From Neobacillus niacini (GTDB lineage Bacteria; Bacillota; Bacilli; Bacillales; Cytobacillaceae), in contig NZ_JAMBOB010000002.1 in NCBI RefSeq assembly GCF_023715415.1, forward strand, positions 124,001 to 188,000: DNA of 64,000 nucleotides. The letters are read 5' to 3'. Below, one piece after another: positions 8,126 to 16,396 of the stretch. The notes beneath the pieces are model-generated. The model was given only the letters and a program-made list of their open reading frames with translations. It did no database searches and had not been told where the DNA came from. Position 1 is the first letter of the stretch, and each line of letters starts with the position of its first letter. The position numbers and the translations under genes were made by a program.

Positions 8126-8146
8126 ATATGTGTAAAATACATCTAT
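8126..8146. promoter_or_regulatory. Operator-like palindrome 3 with promoter boxes
   Basis: A degenerate copy (7/10 symmetric) of the palindromes at 7634 and 7672. It overlaps TAAAAT at 8133-8138, the likely -10 of a promoter whose -35 is TTGACT at 8109-8114 (18-base spacer). The promoter would serve the phasin-like gene at 8331. Confidence 0.4.
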
Positions 8147-8155
8147 AGTAATTTT

Positions 8156-8314
8156 GATGATTACATTGGTAAAGCGTACTTAAAGAGTTATGCTAGACAA
8201 CTCGAGCTATACCAATCTATGCTCTATCAATTATTTAAAAGGTATTTTAGTTTTCTTGAGCTCTACATACCTCCGGTTCATAGCGAGGATAAAATAGAGA
8301 AATTTAAAAAGTAA
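8156..8314 (+). pseudogene. Coding-looking frame without a usable start codon, about 52 codons
   Basis: From GAT at 8156 the frame runs 52 codons to TAA at 8312-8314, reading DDYIGKAYLKSYARQLELYQ and continuing in the same helical, aromatic-rich style to EDKIEKFKK. This looks like protein rather than chance. Upstream the frame stays open only to a TAA at 8114 and has no ATG, GTG or TTG. The first internal ATG (8219) has no ribosome site. Its stop lies just before the GAGGAGG of the phasin-like gene. It could be a decayed gene, a gene with a rare start, or the result of a base error. Confidence 0.35.
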
Positions 8315-8330
8315 ATGAGGAGGAACGAAG

Positions 8331-8960
8331 ATGGTTCAAAATGTAATGCATAAAAAAGAAGAAATCCTAAAAAAGGAAGTTAAAAAAGTTGAGGTATCGA
8401 AAGTAGAGGTTTCAAAAGTAGAGAAGCAAAATGAACCAAGCTATGTTACGGATTCATTTATTGAAACGTTTTGGGATCAATTTGAAGGTGCAGTATCTCG
8501 AACAAGAGATTATAGAGAACAAACCCAAGAACTTTACTTAAACGCTATAAAAGAAACAACAAAGTTCCATGGAGTATACAGCAAAACTTTACTGGGTCTT
8601 TTTAATCAAGCCACAAAATTAAATGGCGATTTGAGTAAAGGGTTATTCCAAAACAACATTTTTAAAACAAATGAATCTACTCATGAAGTGACTGAATCTT
8701 TAAAAAGTCAAGTAAGTGAAGCAACTAGTAAATTAGAGGAGCTTTATTTAACTCCAATTAACTCAGCCTTAGATTTAATTGAAAGTACTGAGAAGCTTTT
8801 TGAACAAAATAGCGTGGCATTCATTGAATATACAAATGAAGCAATGAATGCTTGGGAAGATGTCACAGACAATTATTTAAAACAAGCTAGAAAAACTCAT
8901 CAAAATGTTGCGCATTTATTTGAAGATAGCGTGCGTGTACTTGCTGCTTCAAGTAAATAA
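8331..8960 (+). CDS. Phasin-like coiled-coil protein
   Basis: A 209-residue, wholly helical, hydrophilic protein. A charged N-terminal stretch carries a tandem VEVSK repeat (about residues 20-30), followed by amphipathic helices beginning SFIETFWDQFEGAVSRTRDY. The organisation recalls PhaP-type phasins of Bacillus that coat polyhydroxyalkanoate granules, and the FWDQFE segment fits the start of such domains. No synthase, PhaR or PhaB gene is nearby, so the assignment is only probable. A GAGGAGG site precedes the ATG, and a strong terminator follows at 9027. It could be another coiled-coil envelope or stress protein. Confidence 0.5.
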   Translation: MVQNVMHKKEEILKKEVKKVEVSKVEVSKVEKQNEPSYVTDSFIETFWDQFEGAVSRTRDYREQTQELYLNAIKETTKFHGVYSKTLLGLFNQATKLNGDLSKGLFQNNIFKTNESTHEVTESLKSQVSEATSKLEELYLTPINSALDLIESTEKLFEQNSVAFIEYTNEAMNAWEDVTDNYLKQARKTHQNVAHLFEDSVRVLAASSK

Positions 8961-9026
8961 TGTAAATATCTAAAGGATTCTTTAATGGATGAGCTCTTCT
9001 TTGTTAATAAAAATCCTATATCACTC

Positions 9027-9066
9027 AAAAAAGCAGCTATACCCACAAGGCATGCTGCTTTTTTAA
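9027..9066 (+). terminator. Intrinsic terminator after the phasin-like gene
   Basis: AAAAAAGCAGC (9027-9037) pairs perfectly with GCTGCTTTTTT (9054-9064), and the right arm forms the T tail. Confidence 0.85.
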
Positions 9067-9181
9067 TTTCTTGATTGCTGATGACATTTTACAAAGGAGT
9101 ATTCCCTCTGGGTCATAGTTCAACTGTAGGCGGTGTTTTTTTTATTAATAGGCTTTAAAAGTAATATTTTTTATTTGACGT

Positions 9182-9223
9182 CTACCTGTTTCTCTTATTG
9201 AGAGACAGGTAGTTTTATTTTTT
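9182..9223 (+). terminator. Second intrinsic terminator upstream of the ABC exporter
   Basis: A 13-bp stem with one wobble pair (9182-9194 with 9200-9212) and a T-rich tail. No gene lies between this and the terminator at 9027-9066, so it is either a back-up or ends an untranslated transcript. Confidence 0.75.
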
Positions 9224-9228
9224 ACTCT

Positions 9229-9277
9229 TTGAGCTGTTCTTTGGATTATTATATACCTTATTAAAGCATAATAATCC
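9229..9277 (+). promoter_or_regulatory. Promoter with inverted repeat for the ABC exporter operon
   Basis: TTGAGC (9229-9234) with TATACC (9252-9257, 17-base spacer) or TATATA (9250-9255) is the likely promoter. GGATTATTAT (9243-9252) is repeated inverted and without error at 9268-9277, straddling the -10 and the transcription start, as expected of a repressor site or a 5' hairpin. Confidence 0.5.
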
Positions 9278-9360
9278 ATGAAAGATGATGGGGAAATCCA
9301 TTGTGATTGGTTGAAGGGTACGTTATTCTAAGCATATTCCTTTATGAAGGAGGGGGTATG

Positions 9361-11160
9361 ATGAAAAATAAACCTATTTTTAAGGAGCATTTTGTCCTAC
9401 ATAAATGGAGTTATTTGCTGGGCACAATCCTTTTAACCGTCTCCCTTGTTTTGCAATTATTTGTACCCGTTTTATTAAAAAAGTTCACAGATGGCCTCCA
9501 AAATGAATCGATTCATGTTTCGGATTTATGGGAGTTGTCTCTTTGGTTTATCATTGTCGGGATTGGAGCCTTTCTTTTTCGGTCGAGTGGTCGAATTTAT
9601 ATATTCAAGATGTCAAGAATCTTAGAGCGTGACTTACGGACTTCACTGTTTTCACATTGGGAGAGATTGCAGGCTGAATATTATCAAAACCAGCGAATTG
9701 GGAATTTGATGGCTCATGCCGTAAACGATGTCAATATTATGAGGCAGATTGTCATGCAGGGATATTTTCAGATGGTGGAAGCCGCTGTATTAATTTCAAT
9801 CTCTGTATTCATGATGGCAAGTACGATTCATCTCTATTTAACGTTGCTGGTCTTATTGCCTTTACCAGGATTAACGTATATCGCCTATCGTTTCCGGTCC
9901 AAAATTCAAATGCATTCCCTAAAAGTACAAGAAGCGATAGGAACAGTGACAAGCCGAGTTCAAGAATTTTGTTCGGGTATCAGTGTCATTAAGACTTATG
10001 TTCAAGAGCAAGAAGAATGTAAGAAGTTTACAAATGACAATCAGTCCAATGTCGAGGTCAACAAACAGTTAATTGTTTCAAATTCGCTTTTCACCTCATT
10101 AAGTCAAGGAATTGTCGGATTAAGTTATTTGATTTCTATCGTATTTGGTTCCATTTTAGTGATGAAAAGTTCCATTTCTCTTGGAGACTTTGTTGCTTTT
10201 AATACGTATTTATCTTTGTTGATCGCCCCCATTGAAAACATTGGGAAGGTCATTAATCTCCTGCAGCAGGGGAAAGCCGCAGATAACCGAATTCGTCATG
10301 TATTATCTACGGAACCGGCAATAAAAGATGAAGAAGGGATTACCCCTATAACCTCTCTTCAAGGAGAAATTAGAATTAATAATTTATCGTTCAAATATGA
10401 AACAAGTAAAAAGTATGCATTAAAGAATATTACCATTACCATCCCCAAAGGAACTAGTTTAGCCATTGTCGGAAAAGTAGGCAGCGGAAAATCAACCTTA
10501 GTCAATTTACTCTTACGTTTGTACAATCCTCCCAAAAATTCAATCTTTATGGATGAACAGGATATCCGTGATGTTCCATTAAATACACTTCGTACATCGG
10601 TTGCATATGTCCCACAAGACAATTTTTTATTCTCCTCAACCATTAAGGAAAATATAGCTTTTGACCCAAATCCTTATCAGGATGATCAAGTCTTTCATGC
10701 TGCAAAGCAAGCCCACATTTATGATGATATTATGGATCTTCCTCATAATTTTGAGACCGAATTAGGAGAAAGAGGACTTTCCTTATCAGGTGGACAACGG
10801 CAGCGTGTCAGTATTGCAAGAGCATTGATCAAACCATCTCCGATCATTATTTTTGATGACAGCCTTTCAGCTGTTGATTCTAAAACGGAATCCATTATTT
10901 TAAACACAATGCGATCCGAAATGAAAAGTCGGACCTCAATCATCATTAGTCATCGGATTTCTACGATACAAGAAGCGGATCAAATCATCTTACTGGATCA
11001 AGGTGAAATCGTGGAAAGTGGCACACATCAATCCCTTTTAAAGAAGAATGGAATATATAAAAAAATGTTTGCCCAGCAAACAACGGATTTATCATTTGCT
11101 CATTCAAGCTTTCCACCACTTAATGGAAGAAAGATTCTCATTAAGAAAAGGAGGGGGTAA
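9361..11160 (+). CDS. ABC exporter half-transporter, BmrC/YheI-like (degenerate ATP site)
   Basis: A type IV exporter half with six membrane helices (about residues 1-310) and a nucleotide-binding domain. Visible motifs are Walker A GKVGSGKST, Q-loop AYVPQDNFLF, signature LSGGQ, Walker B IIIFDDSLSAVD and the switch His in ISHRIST. The residue after the Walker B Asp is Asp, not the catalytic Glu, marking this as the degenerate partner of a heterodimer such as BmrC/BmrD of B. subtilis. Substrates of such pumps are usually hydrophobic drugs or lipids. Two ATGs follow AAGGAGGGGGT; the second (9361) has better spacing. The partner gene follows immediately and belongs to the same operon. Confidence 0.9.
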   Translation: MKNKPIFKEHFVLHKWSYLLGTILLTVSLVLQLFVPVLLKKFTDGLQNESIHVSDLWELSLWFIIVGIGAFLFRSSGRIYIFKMSRILERDLRTSLFSHWERLQAEYYQNQRIGNLMAHAVNDVNIMRQIVMQGYFQMVEAAVLISISVFMMASTIHLYLTLLVLLPLPGLTYIAYRFRSKIQMHSLKVQEAIGTVTSRVQEFCSGISVIKTYVQEQEECKKFTNDNQSNVEVNKQLIVSNSLFTSLSQGIVGLSYLISIVFGSILVMKSSISLGDFVAFNTYLSLLIAPIENIGKVINLLQQGKAADNRIRHVLSTEPAIKDEEGITPITSLQGEIRINNLSFKYETSKKYALKNITITIPKGTSLAIVGKVGSGKSTLVNLLLRLYNPPKNSIFMDEQDIRDVPLNTLRTSVAYVPQDNFLFSSTIKENIAFDPNPYQDDQVFHAAKQAHIYDDIMDLPHNFETELGERGLSLSGGQRQRVSIARALIKPSPIIIFDDSLSAVDSKTESIILNTMRSEMKSRTSIIISHRISTIQEADQIILLDQGEIVESGTHQSLLKKNGIYKKMFAQQTTDLSFAHSSFPPLNGRKILIKKRRG

Positions 11161-11183
11161 TCATTCGAAAAATAAAAGAGGGG

Positions 11184-12950
11184 ATGCATCCCCCCATAGG
11201 CGACCGTCAATTATTGAAGGGGATGCTGACGTTTGCGAAGCCATATAGGAAACTCATTTTATATGCGCTTCTGTTGACATTCTTTATTGTATTAGCCAGT
11301 TTAGCTCAGCCATTTATTATTAAGGTGGCCATTGACTCTTACATTAAGATGAACGATTATCAAGGGCTGACGTATTTAGGCATCGTCTATTTCATATTGA
11401 TTTTGGTTTCTTCTATTTGTACGTATTTTCAAAATAATATACTTCAATTTACTGGGCAGTATGTAATATATGATTTTCGGCAGGCAATTTTTAAGCAATT
11501 TTCACTGATGCCAATGAGTTTTTTTAGAAAAAATCCAATTGGCAGGTTAGTGACAAGGATTACCCATGATGTGGAAGCCCTAAATCAGCTTTACTCACAA
11601 GTGATTGTGAACTTAGTAAAAGAAATACTGATTCTCATTGGAATCATTATCCTTATGTTATATATGAGTGTAAAACTTACTTTAATTTGTTTTATAGTCA
11701 TACCCGTGATTGCTATCGTTACTTTTTATTTTAAAACGGTATTGCGTAAAACACAGAGAAATTTGAGGAGTATCCTATCTAAACTTCTTTCCTACCTAGC
11801 TGAGAATCTTTCTGGAATGAGTGTCATTCAACTATTTGCCCGCGAAGGGAAACAGCTTGATCGGTTTAATCAATTAAATGAGGAGCATTATCGGGCTGGG
11901 ATGCATCAAACCGTAGTTAATTCTATCTTTAACCCTTCAATTGGTCTATTCGGAAACATTTCACTCGCGCTATTAGTTTGGTATGGAGGAAGAAGTGTAT
12001 TAGATAGTAGTATTACCTTTGGTACGGTGTATGCCTTTACACATTATGTCAGACAGTTTTTTGAACCGCTCAGAGGACTAGCAGACAGATTTAACCAAAT
12101 ACAAGCTGCCCTTGCATCAGCCGAACGAATATTTGAAACATTAGAAACGAAACCAACGATATTAAATCCTGTTCAACCTGTGAAACTTCCAGAAAAAGTT
12201 CAGGGAAACATTGTTTTTCAAAATGTTTGGTTTGCTTACCAACATGAGGAGTGGGTATTAAAGGATGTCCATTTTAGGATCAATCAAGGAGAAACAGTGG
12301 GTATTGTAGGCTCAACAGGTGCAGGCAAAAGCTCGATTATTCAACTTATCAACCGGTTTTATGATAACCAAAAGGGATCAATACGCCTTGATGGAGTAAA
12401 TATTAAAGACGTTCATTTAAACGACCTCAGGAAGCACATTGGAATTATACAACAAGATGCCTTTGTCTTTTCAGGAACTGTTTTTGACAATATTCGATTG
12501 AATCATAAGCATGTTAGTAATGAAGAAATTATAAAAGCAGCGAAGGCTGTAAATATTGATTCTTTTTTTCGGATGCTGCCAAAGGGATATGAAACCATGC
12601 TAGGAGAGGAAGGAACCGTACTGTCGGCGGGGCAAAAGCAGCTGCTCTCGTTTTTACGAGCCATGATTGCCAACAATGATGTTCTCATTCTTGATGAAGC
12701 AACAGCCAATATTGATACAGAAACAGAACAAGCGGTTCAAGCTACCTTAAGAGAAATGTCCAGGAATCGAACAACAATTATCATCGCCCATCGACTTTCA
12801 ACCATCCAGCATGCAGATAAAATCATTGTCTTAGATAAAGGGAGAATTGCAGAAATAGGGAATCATCAACAGCTCTTAAGAAACCAATCCACGTACTATC
12901 AATTATGTATGAATCAGACCAAAGGCAAGCAGGTAAAGGTTAAAGTATAA
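11184..12950 (+). CDS. ABC exporter half-transporter, BmrD/YheH-like (catalytic partner)
   Basis: Six membrane helices followed by an ATPase domain with Walker A GSTGAGKSS, Walker B VLILDEATANID with the catalytic Glu, and switch His in IAHRLST. Its signature is LSAGQ instead of LSGGQ. The dimer would therefore have one normal site (this Walker A/B plus the partner LSGGQ) and one degenerate site (partner Asp plus this LSAGQ), the textbook heterodimeric arrangement. The first standard start, ATG 11184, has GAGGGG directly against it, too close to work. A perfect GGAGG (11150-11154) sits 8 bases before an in-frame ATT at 11163, so initiation may occur there and add seven residues (RKIKEG after the initiator). 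Confidence 0.9.
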   Translation: MHPPIGDRQLLKGMLTFAKPYRKLILYALLLTFFIVLASLAQPFIIKVAIDSYIKMNDYQGLTYLGIVYFILILVSSICTYFQNNILQFTGQYVIYDFRQAIFKQFSLMPMSFFRKNPIGRLVTRITHDVEALNQLYSQVIVNLVKEILILIGIIILMLYMSVKLTLICFIVIPVIAIVTFYFKTVLRKTQRNLRSILSKLLSYLAENLSGMSVIQLFAREGKQLDRFNQLNEEHYRAGMHQTVVNSIFNPSIGLFGNISLALLVWYGGRSVLDSSITFGTVYAFTHYVRQFFEPLRGLADRFNQIQAALASAERIFETLETKPTILNPVQPVKLPEKVQGNIVFQNVWFAYQHEEWVLKDVHFRINQGETVGIVGSTGAGKSSIIQLINRFYDNQKGSIRLDGVNIKDVHLNDLRKHIGIIQQDAFVFSGTVFDNIRLNHKHVSNEEIIKAAKAVNIDSFFRMLPKGYETMLGEEGTVLSAGQKQLLSFLRAMIANNDVLILDEATANIDTETEQAVQATLREMSRNRTTIIIAHRLSTIQHADKIIVLDKGRIAEIGNHQQLLRNQSTYYQLCMNQTKGKQVKVKV

Positions 12951-12965
12951 AACAGCTCTCTTCAT

Positions 12966-13005
12966 AACAAAGGATGGTTAATCTTACGATTAGCCATCCT
13001 TTGTT
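12966..13005. terminator. Bidirectional terminator between convergent genes
   Basis: An 18-bp stem with one wobble pair and a 4-base loop separates the ABC operon from the AraC-type gene. The stem overlaps the stop codon of the latter. Confidence 0.8.
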
Positions 13006-13852
13006 ATTGTCCTGCTAGTTTTTGTTCATCACTAAACTGAGTGGGGGAGACTCCGACTATCTTTTTGAAAATTCGACTGAAATACAGTTCATCTTCATAC
13101 CCGACATTTTGACTCACTTCTTTGATTCTAATTTCAGAATGGGCAAGCAGCTCCTTTGCCCGATCAATCCGTAGATGGGTTAAGTATTCAATCGGACTGT
13201 AACCAGTAAATTTTTTAAAAAGTCTAGAATAATGACTTTTACTTAAGCCGGCCATTTTTGATAAATCTGTTACGTTTATTACCTTATGATAATGATGACC
13301 TATGTACTCAATCGTTTCCTCAATCACTTGTCTTGTATCCTTAGAAATCGTTTGAACATGAAAGTCTTGTATTAAGGTTAGTAGTAGTTCTTGAAATAAT
13401 ATTTTTTGTTTAAATGCTATCGTTGCTCCTCTTCGTTTAGATAAAGAGTTGATTTCATCTAATAGGAGGAAAACTCCTGAGCTGTTATTAATCGTATATA
13501 CTCCATGTAATGGAAAGGATATTTCCTGTGGTAGTATAAAATGCCATTGTTCTTTTTTCTCAAATGCCGCTGCATGAGTAAATCGGATAAAATAAAACTC
13601 AAGAGGATTAGAAGGGGAAGTTTTTTTGTCGCAGATCATACCTGGAGTGAAAACGATCAGTTTTCCTGGCGAAAGGTCATTTTTTTTCCCATTTATAACG
13701 ATTTCTCCAGTTCCTTTCGTAATAAACCAAAGAGAATGATTGAGGGTTCTTTTTCCCTTTTTACTCCAATTTGGCGGACAAGTTTTATAACCTGCTAATA
13801 ATAAGGAAAATGTTAACTCATTAAGTTTAGATGTTAAACTACCAAGATCCAT
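13004..13852 (-). CDS. AraC family transcriptional regulator with cupin sensor domain
   Basis: About 282 residues. An N-terminal AraC-type cupin (residues about 15-150, with HSLWFITKGTGEIVINGK) is followed by a C-terminal pair of helix-turn-helix motifs: VTDLSKMAGLSKSHYSRLFK and then the conserved IKEVSQNVGYEDELYFSRIF. The cupin normally binds a small ligand such as a sugar. ATG 13852 is chosen because GAGG lies about 10 bases before it; a TTG two codons earlier is too close. The neighbours are the ABC exporter (convergent) and the EamA/cysteine dioxygenase operon (same strand), so the regulated target is not evident. Confidence 0.9.
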   Translation of the reverse strand: MDLGSLTSKLNELTFSLLLAGYKTCPPNWSKKGKRTLNHSLWFITKGTGEIVINGKKNDLSPGKLIVFTPGMICDKKTSPSNPLEFYFIRFTHAAAFEKKEQWHFILPQEISFPLHGVYTINNSSGVFLLLDEINSLSKRRGATIAFKQKILFQELLLTLIQDFHVQTISKDTRQVIEETIEYIGHHYHKVINVTDLSKMAGLSKSHYSRLFKKFTGYSPIEYLTHLRIDRAKELLAHSEIRIKEVSQNVGYEDELYFSRIFKKIVGVSPTQFSDEQKLAGQ

Positions 13853-13931
13853 ACACAAAGAACCTCATCCTTTCCTGGTATATTCTATGTTTTTCATATT
13901 TTGATAAATCCCTAGTTACAAAAACACATTG

Positions 13932-13952
13932 GAGACCTGGATTCCAGGTCTC
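13932..13952 (-). terminator. Hairpin after the cysteine dioxygenase gene
   Basis: A perfect 9-bp stem (GAGACCTGG with its complement) and a 3-base loop. The tail is only moderately T-rich on either strand. Confidence 0.55.
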
Positions 13953-13958
13953 ATTTAT

Positions 13959-14516
13959 TTACTTCATATTTAGTTTTATCTCTTTTATCTTTTGATATTG
14001 TTCATCGGGCCACCAGGCACCGCAATCGTCGGATACAACACATGCCGCACATTTTTGTAAGTCATATACAATCATTCCGGAAATGGGTGGGGAATATAGG
14101 TGAAGAGTAACCATATCTGTATGGTTAGAGGCTTGCATTTTATGGACAGCCTTTTTGGGTGCATAAAAATATTGACCTTCATGATGGTACTGATAAAACA
14201 ATTCTTTAGGTAAGCTATTTCCTTTAACTTCATAAACAGAATTAAGAGAAGTACCAGAAATCACTTGTATCCATCCGTGGGAATTGCCATGATCATGAGG
14301 GGCACACTCCAACTGCGACCAATTCATGACAAGCAGCTCGACTTCATCATTTTTATATAGAAGCTTTCGATTGTACGGCTTACCTTCAGATGGTTCTGGC
14401 AATTGTGCAAGGTCTTCAAGTTTTATATCAATTTGTAACAAGGCATCCTTCAAATCGGCTTTAGATGGACTTTTTAAGGATTCCATAACACTCTTAATCT
14501 TAGCTGTCAAAGTCAT
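13959..14516 (-). CDS. Cysteine dioxygenase family protein
   Basis: A cupin enzyme of 185 residues that should oxidise L-cysteine, or a related thiol, to the sulfinate with O2 and Fe(II). The iron ligands are visible as HDHGNSHG (His74, His76) and His125 in AVHKM; the substrate-region LHLYSPP supplies the conserved His139 and Tyr141. The residue that in mammals is Cys93, cross-linked to Tyr, is Gly81 here, as in bacterial enzymes. The C-terminus has an unusual Cys cluster (KCAACVVSDDC). GGAGGAG precedes the start. It lies 22 bases after an EamA transporter and is surely in one operon with it. Confidence 0.88.
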   Translation of the reverse strand: MTLTAKIKSVMESLKSPSKADLKDALLQIDIKLEDLAQLPEPSEGKPYNRKLLYKNDEVELLVMNWSQLECAPHDHGNSHGWIQVISGTSLNSVYEVKGNSLPKELFYQYHHEGQYFYAPKKAVHKMQASNHTDMVTLHLYSPPISGMIVYDLQKCAACVVSDDCGAWWPDEQYQKIKEIKLNMK

Positions 14517-14538
14517 AAAGCTTCTCCTCCTATAGCCG

Positions 14539-15456
14539 TCATTTCTTTAAGAAGCGCAACAACCTAGGCACAAGCTGACCGTTAACGATAACCACTCCTA
14601 TAATAATTATGATTCCTCCTGCCACACTTATGAATAAAACCTTTTCCTGTAAGAGTAAAACAGCAGCAATTAAAGTTGCAATAGGCTCCAAATATAAAAA
14701 CATTGAAACCTTTGAAGCTTCTAACACTTCAAGTGCTTTTCCCCAATACCAATAGGCAATTCCCGAGACAAATACACCAAGAAACAACAAATGGGCCCAC
14801 TCTGTTTGGTCCAGCAAGGTTAGCTTCTCCCACCCTCTGATTCGGATAATAAAAGGTGTAGTCAAAATCAAACCTACTAAACACATATAAAACGTTACAA
14901 CAAGAGGGGGATAAGGGATTTTTAAACTTTTTAATAGCACAGAATAAACAGCCCAATTCAACGTGCTGAGAATCATCAGCAGGAAACCAATATTCAAGGC
15001 GAATTGAAAGGATTGTCCACTTCGTGTTGTGGTAACGATAAGGACACCAGTTATCGCTAGCACCATTCCGATAGCCTTAGTAAAGTTCATTTTTTCATGT
15101 AAAAAAAGTAGCGAAAGGATCACTGTAAAGATGGGGGAGAAGGAAATAAGCCATCCTGCAGCAGAGGCGTTGATTGTAAGTAATGCCGTTGCCTGGAGAA
15201 CCTGATGAACAAAAACCCCTAGAATCCCTAATACCATTAAGTGAGGAACATATTGTAGGGAGATACGCAGCCGTTGACGCTGCAATAATAAAAGCAATAA
15301 TAGAAATAATGCTCCTATTCCAAAGCGAATAACGAGTAACGAAAAGGGGTCTAGCTTACCGAGCACAGCCTTGGTCGATACAAATGAAACTCCCCAAACA
15401 CTAATCGACATTAACGCATACAGCGAAGCGGTTAACCTTGGTCTATTAAAAGTCAT
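14539..15456 (-). CDS. EamA/DMT family transporter in an operon with cysteine dioxygenase
   Basis: A ten-helix EamA transporter of 305 residues with two repeats: SISVWGVSFVSTKAVLGK in the first and STLNWAVYSVLLKSLKIPYP opening the second. EamA members include cysteine and cysteine-pathway exporters such as YdeD of E. coli. The tight operon with a cysteine-oxidising enzyme therefore suggests handling of cysteine, its sulfinate or taurine-like products. That is inference from context only. An AAAGGGA site precedes the ATG. The upstream 209 bases contain no other gene. Confidence 0.88.
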   Translation of the reverse strand: MTFNRPRLTASLYALMSISVWGVSFVSTKAVLGKLDPFSLLVIRFGIGALFLLLLLLLQRQRLRISLQYVPHLMVLGILGVFVHQVLQATALLTINASAAGWLISFSPIFTVILSLLFLHEKMNFTKAIGMVLAITGVLIVTTTRSGQSFQFALNIGFLLMILSTLNWAVYSVLLKSLKIPYPPLVVTFYMCLVGLILTTPFIIRIRGWEKLTLLDQTEWAHLLFLGVFVSGIAYWYWGKALEVLEASKVSMFLYLEPIATLIAAVLLLQEKVLFISVAGGIIIIIGVVIVNGQLVPRLLRFLKK

Positions 15457-15665
15457 GACTGAGCAATCCCTTTCGGTTAAAAGATAGTTATTTCATTTTA
15501 TGCTTGTCCTAGGATAACAATCAAAGTTATTTTATTTAATTTTGAATAATTAGCTTGAGCAGATGATATTTTTCTTTTTAAGGGAAAACTATCGGTAAGA
15601 AATGTAATATTTTATCTGAATCGGGAGATTGTATTATATAAGTGGAATAATCAGGAGGATAACGT

Positions 15666-16352
15666 ATGAGAAGAATTAATCCTGGCTCCGTCAATTCTTA
15701 CATTAGATATGGGAATGTTAAAATACCAAAGTGCATACAAAGTGAGTGTCCAGAATGTCGAAATACAAACGAGTTTGTGATCAATGCTAACTTCCAAAGC
15801 AGTAAGAATGGATTGTTAACGGAGTCTAGTTGTCCTACATGTAAAAAATCTACCGTTTTTATTATTATGACCAAGGATGGTCACGATGAAGGGGAACACG
15901 CAGATACCTATATTTATGATATCCAAGCGTCAAAACATCTTATTAATCATATCGAAAGTCTGCCAAATATACCTAAAGATCTTATTAGGGCTTATCGCTC
16001 TGCGATTAATGTGCATCAAACACGAGAAAATTCAGCAACAGCCGTTATGTCTAAACGAGTTATTGAAAGTATCTTGAAACATTTTCTCAAAGAAAAAAGT
16101 AAAGGTCAGCCTTTATCACAACAACTTGAGATCCTTCCGAACCATGTTGATTTAGCAAAGCCCATTCAATCCCTTAGCCAACTGTTACAAGCAGAGAGTT
16201 CTTTAAATAAGATGCTGGAATTAGAAACGGAAATGGACTATGAGACCACTTCATTACTGGTAGATCTGCTAGAAAATATCATTGAATATCTTTTTGTTCT
16301 GCCAGGGAAAATTGAAGTGACTCATAACAAAATAGCCAAGAAATTTCATTAA
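15666..16352 (+). CDS. DUF4145 domain protein with zinc ribbon
   Basis: The N-terminal 75 residues carry two CxxC pairs (SECPECRNT and SSCPTCKKS), a zinc ribbon. The middle contains the DUF4145 helical core, with RENSATAVMSKRVIESILKH and an acidic, leucine-rich tail. DUF4145 occurs in restriction-modification and other defence-linked proteins as well as alone. No such neighbours are present here, so this is a solitary member of unknown role. Start ATG 15666 has TCAGGAGG at good spacing. A two-way terminator follows. Confidence 0.75.
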   Translation: MRRINPGSVNSYIRYGNVKIPKCIQSECPECRNTNEFVINANFQSSKNGLLTESSCPTCKKSTVFIIMTKDGHDEGEHADTYIYDIQASKHLINHIESLPNIPKDLIRAYRSAINVHQTRENSATAVMSKRVIESILKHFLKEKSKGQPLSQQLEILPNHVDLAKPIQSLSQLLQAESSLNKMLELETEMDYETTSLLVDLLENIIEYLFVLPGKIEVTHNKIAKKFH

Positions 16353-16359
16353 TCATAAA

Positions 16360-16387
16360 ACCCCCTGAATATAGTATTCAAGGGGTA
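16360..16387. terminator. Bidirectional terminator between convergent genes
   Basis: ACCCC(C)TGAATA pairs with TATTCAAGGGGT across a 3-base loop, with A-rich and T-rich flanks. Confidence 0.75.
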
Positions 16388-16396
16388 ATTTAAAGA

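Noticed and set aside
9278..9331. 17-codon frame MKDDGEIHCDWLKGTLF as a leader peptide of the ABC operon
   Set aside because: No ribosome site, and no terminator follows it before the exporter start; it may be chance.
11048..11248. Frame bridging the two ABC exporter genes
   Set aside because: It overlaps both genes in another frame and has no ribosome site.
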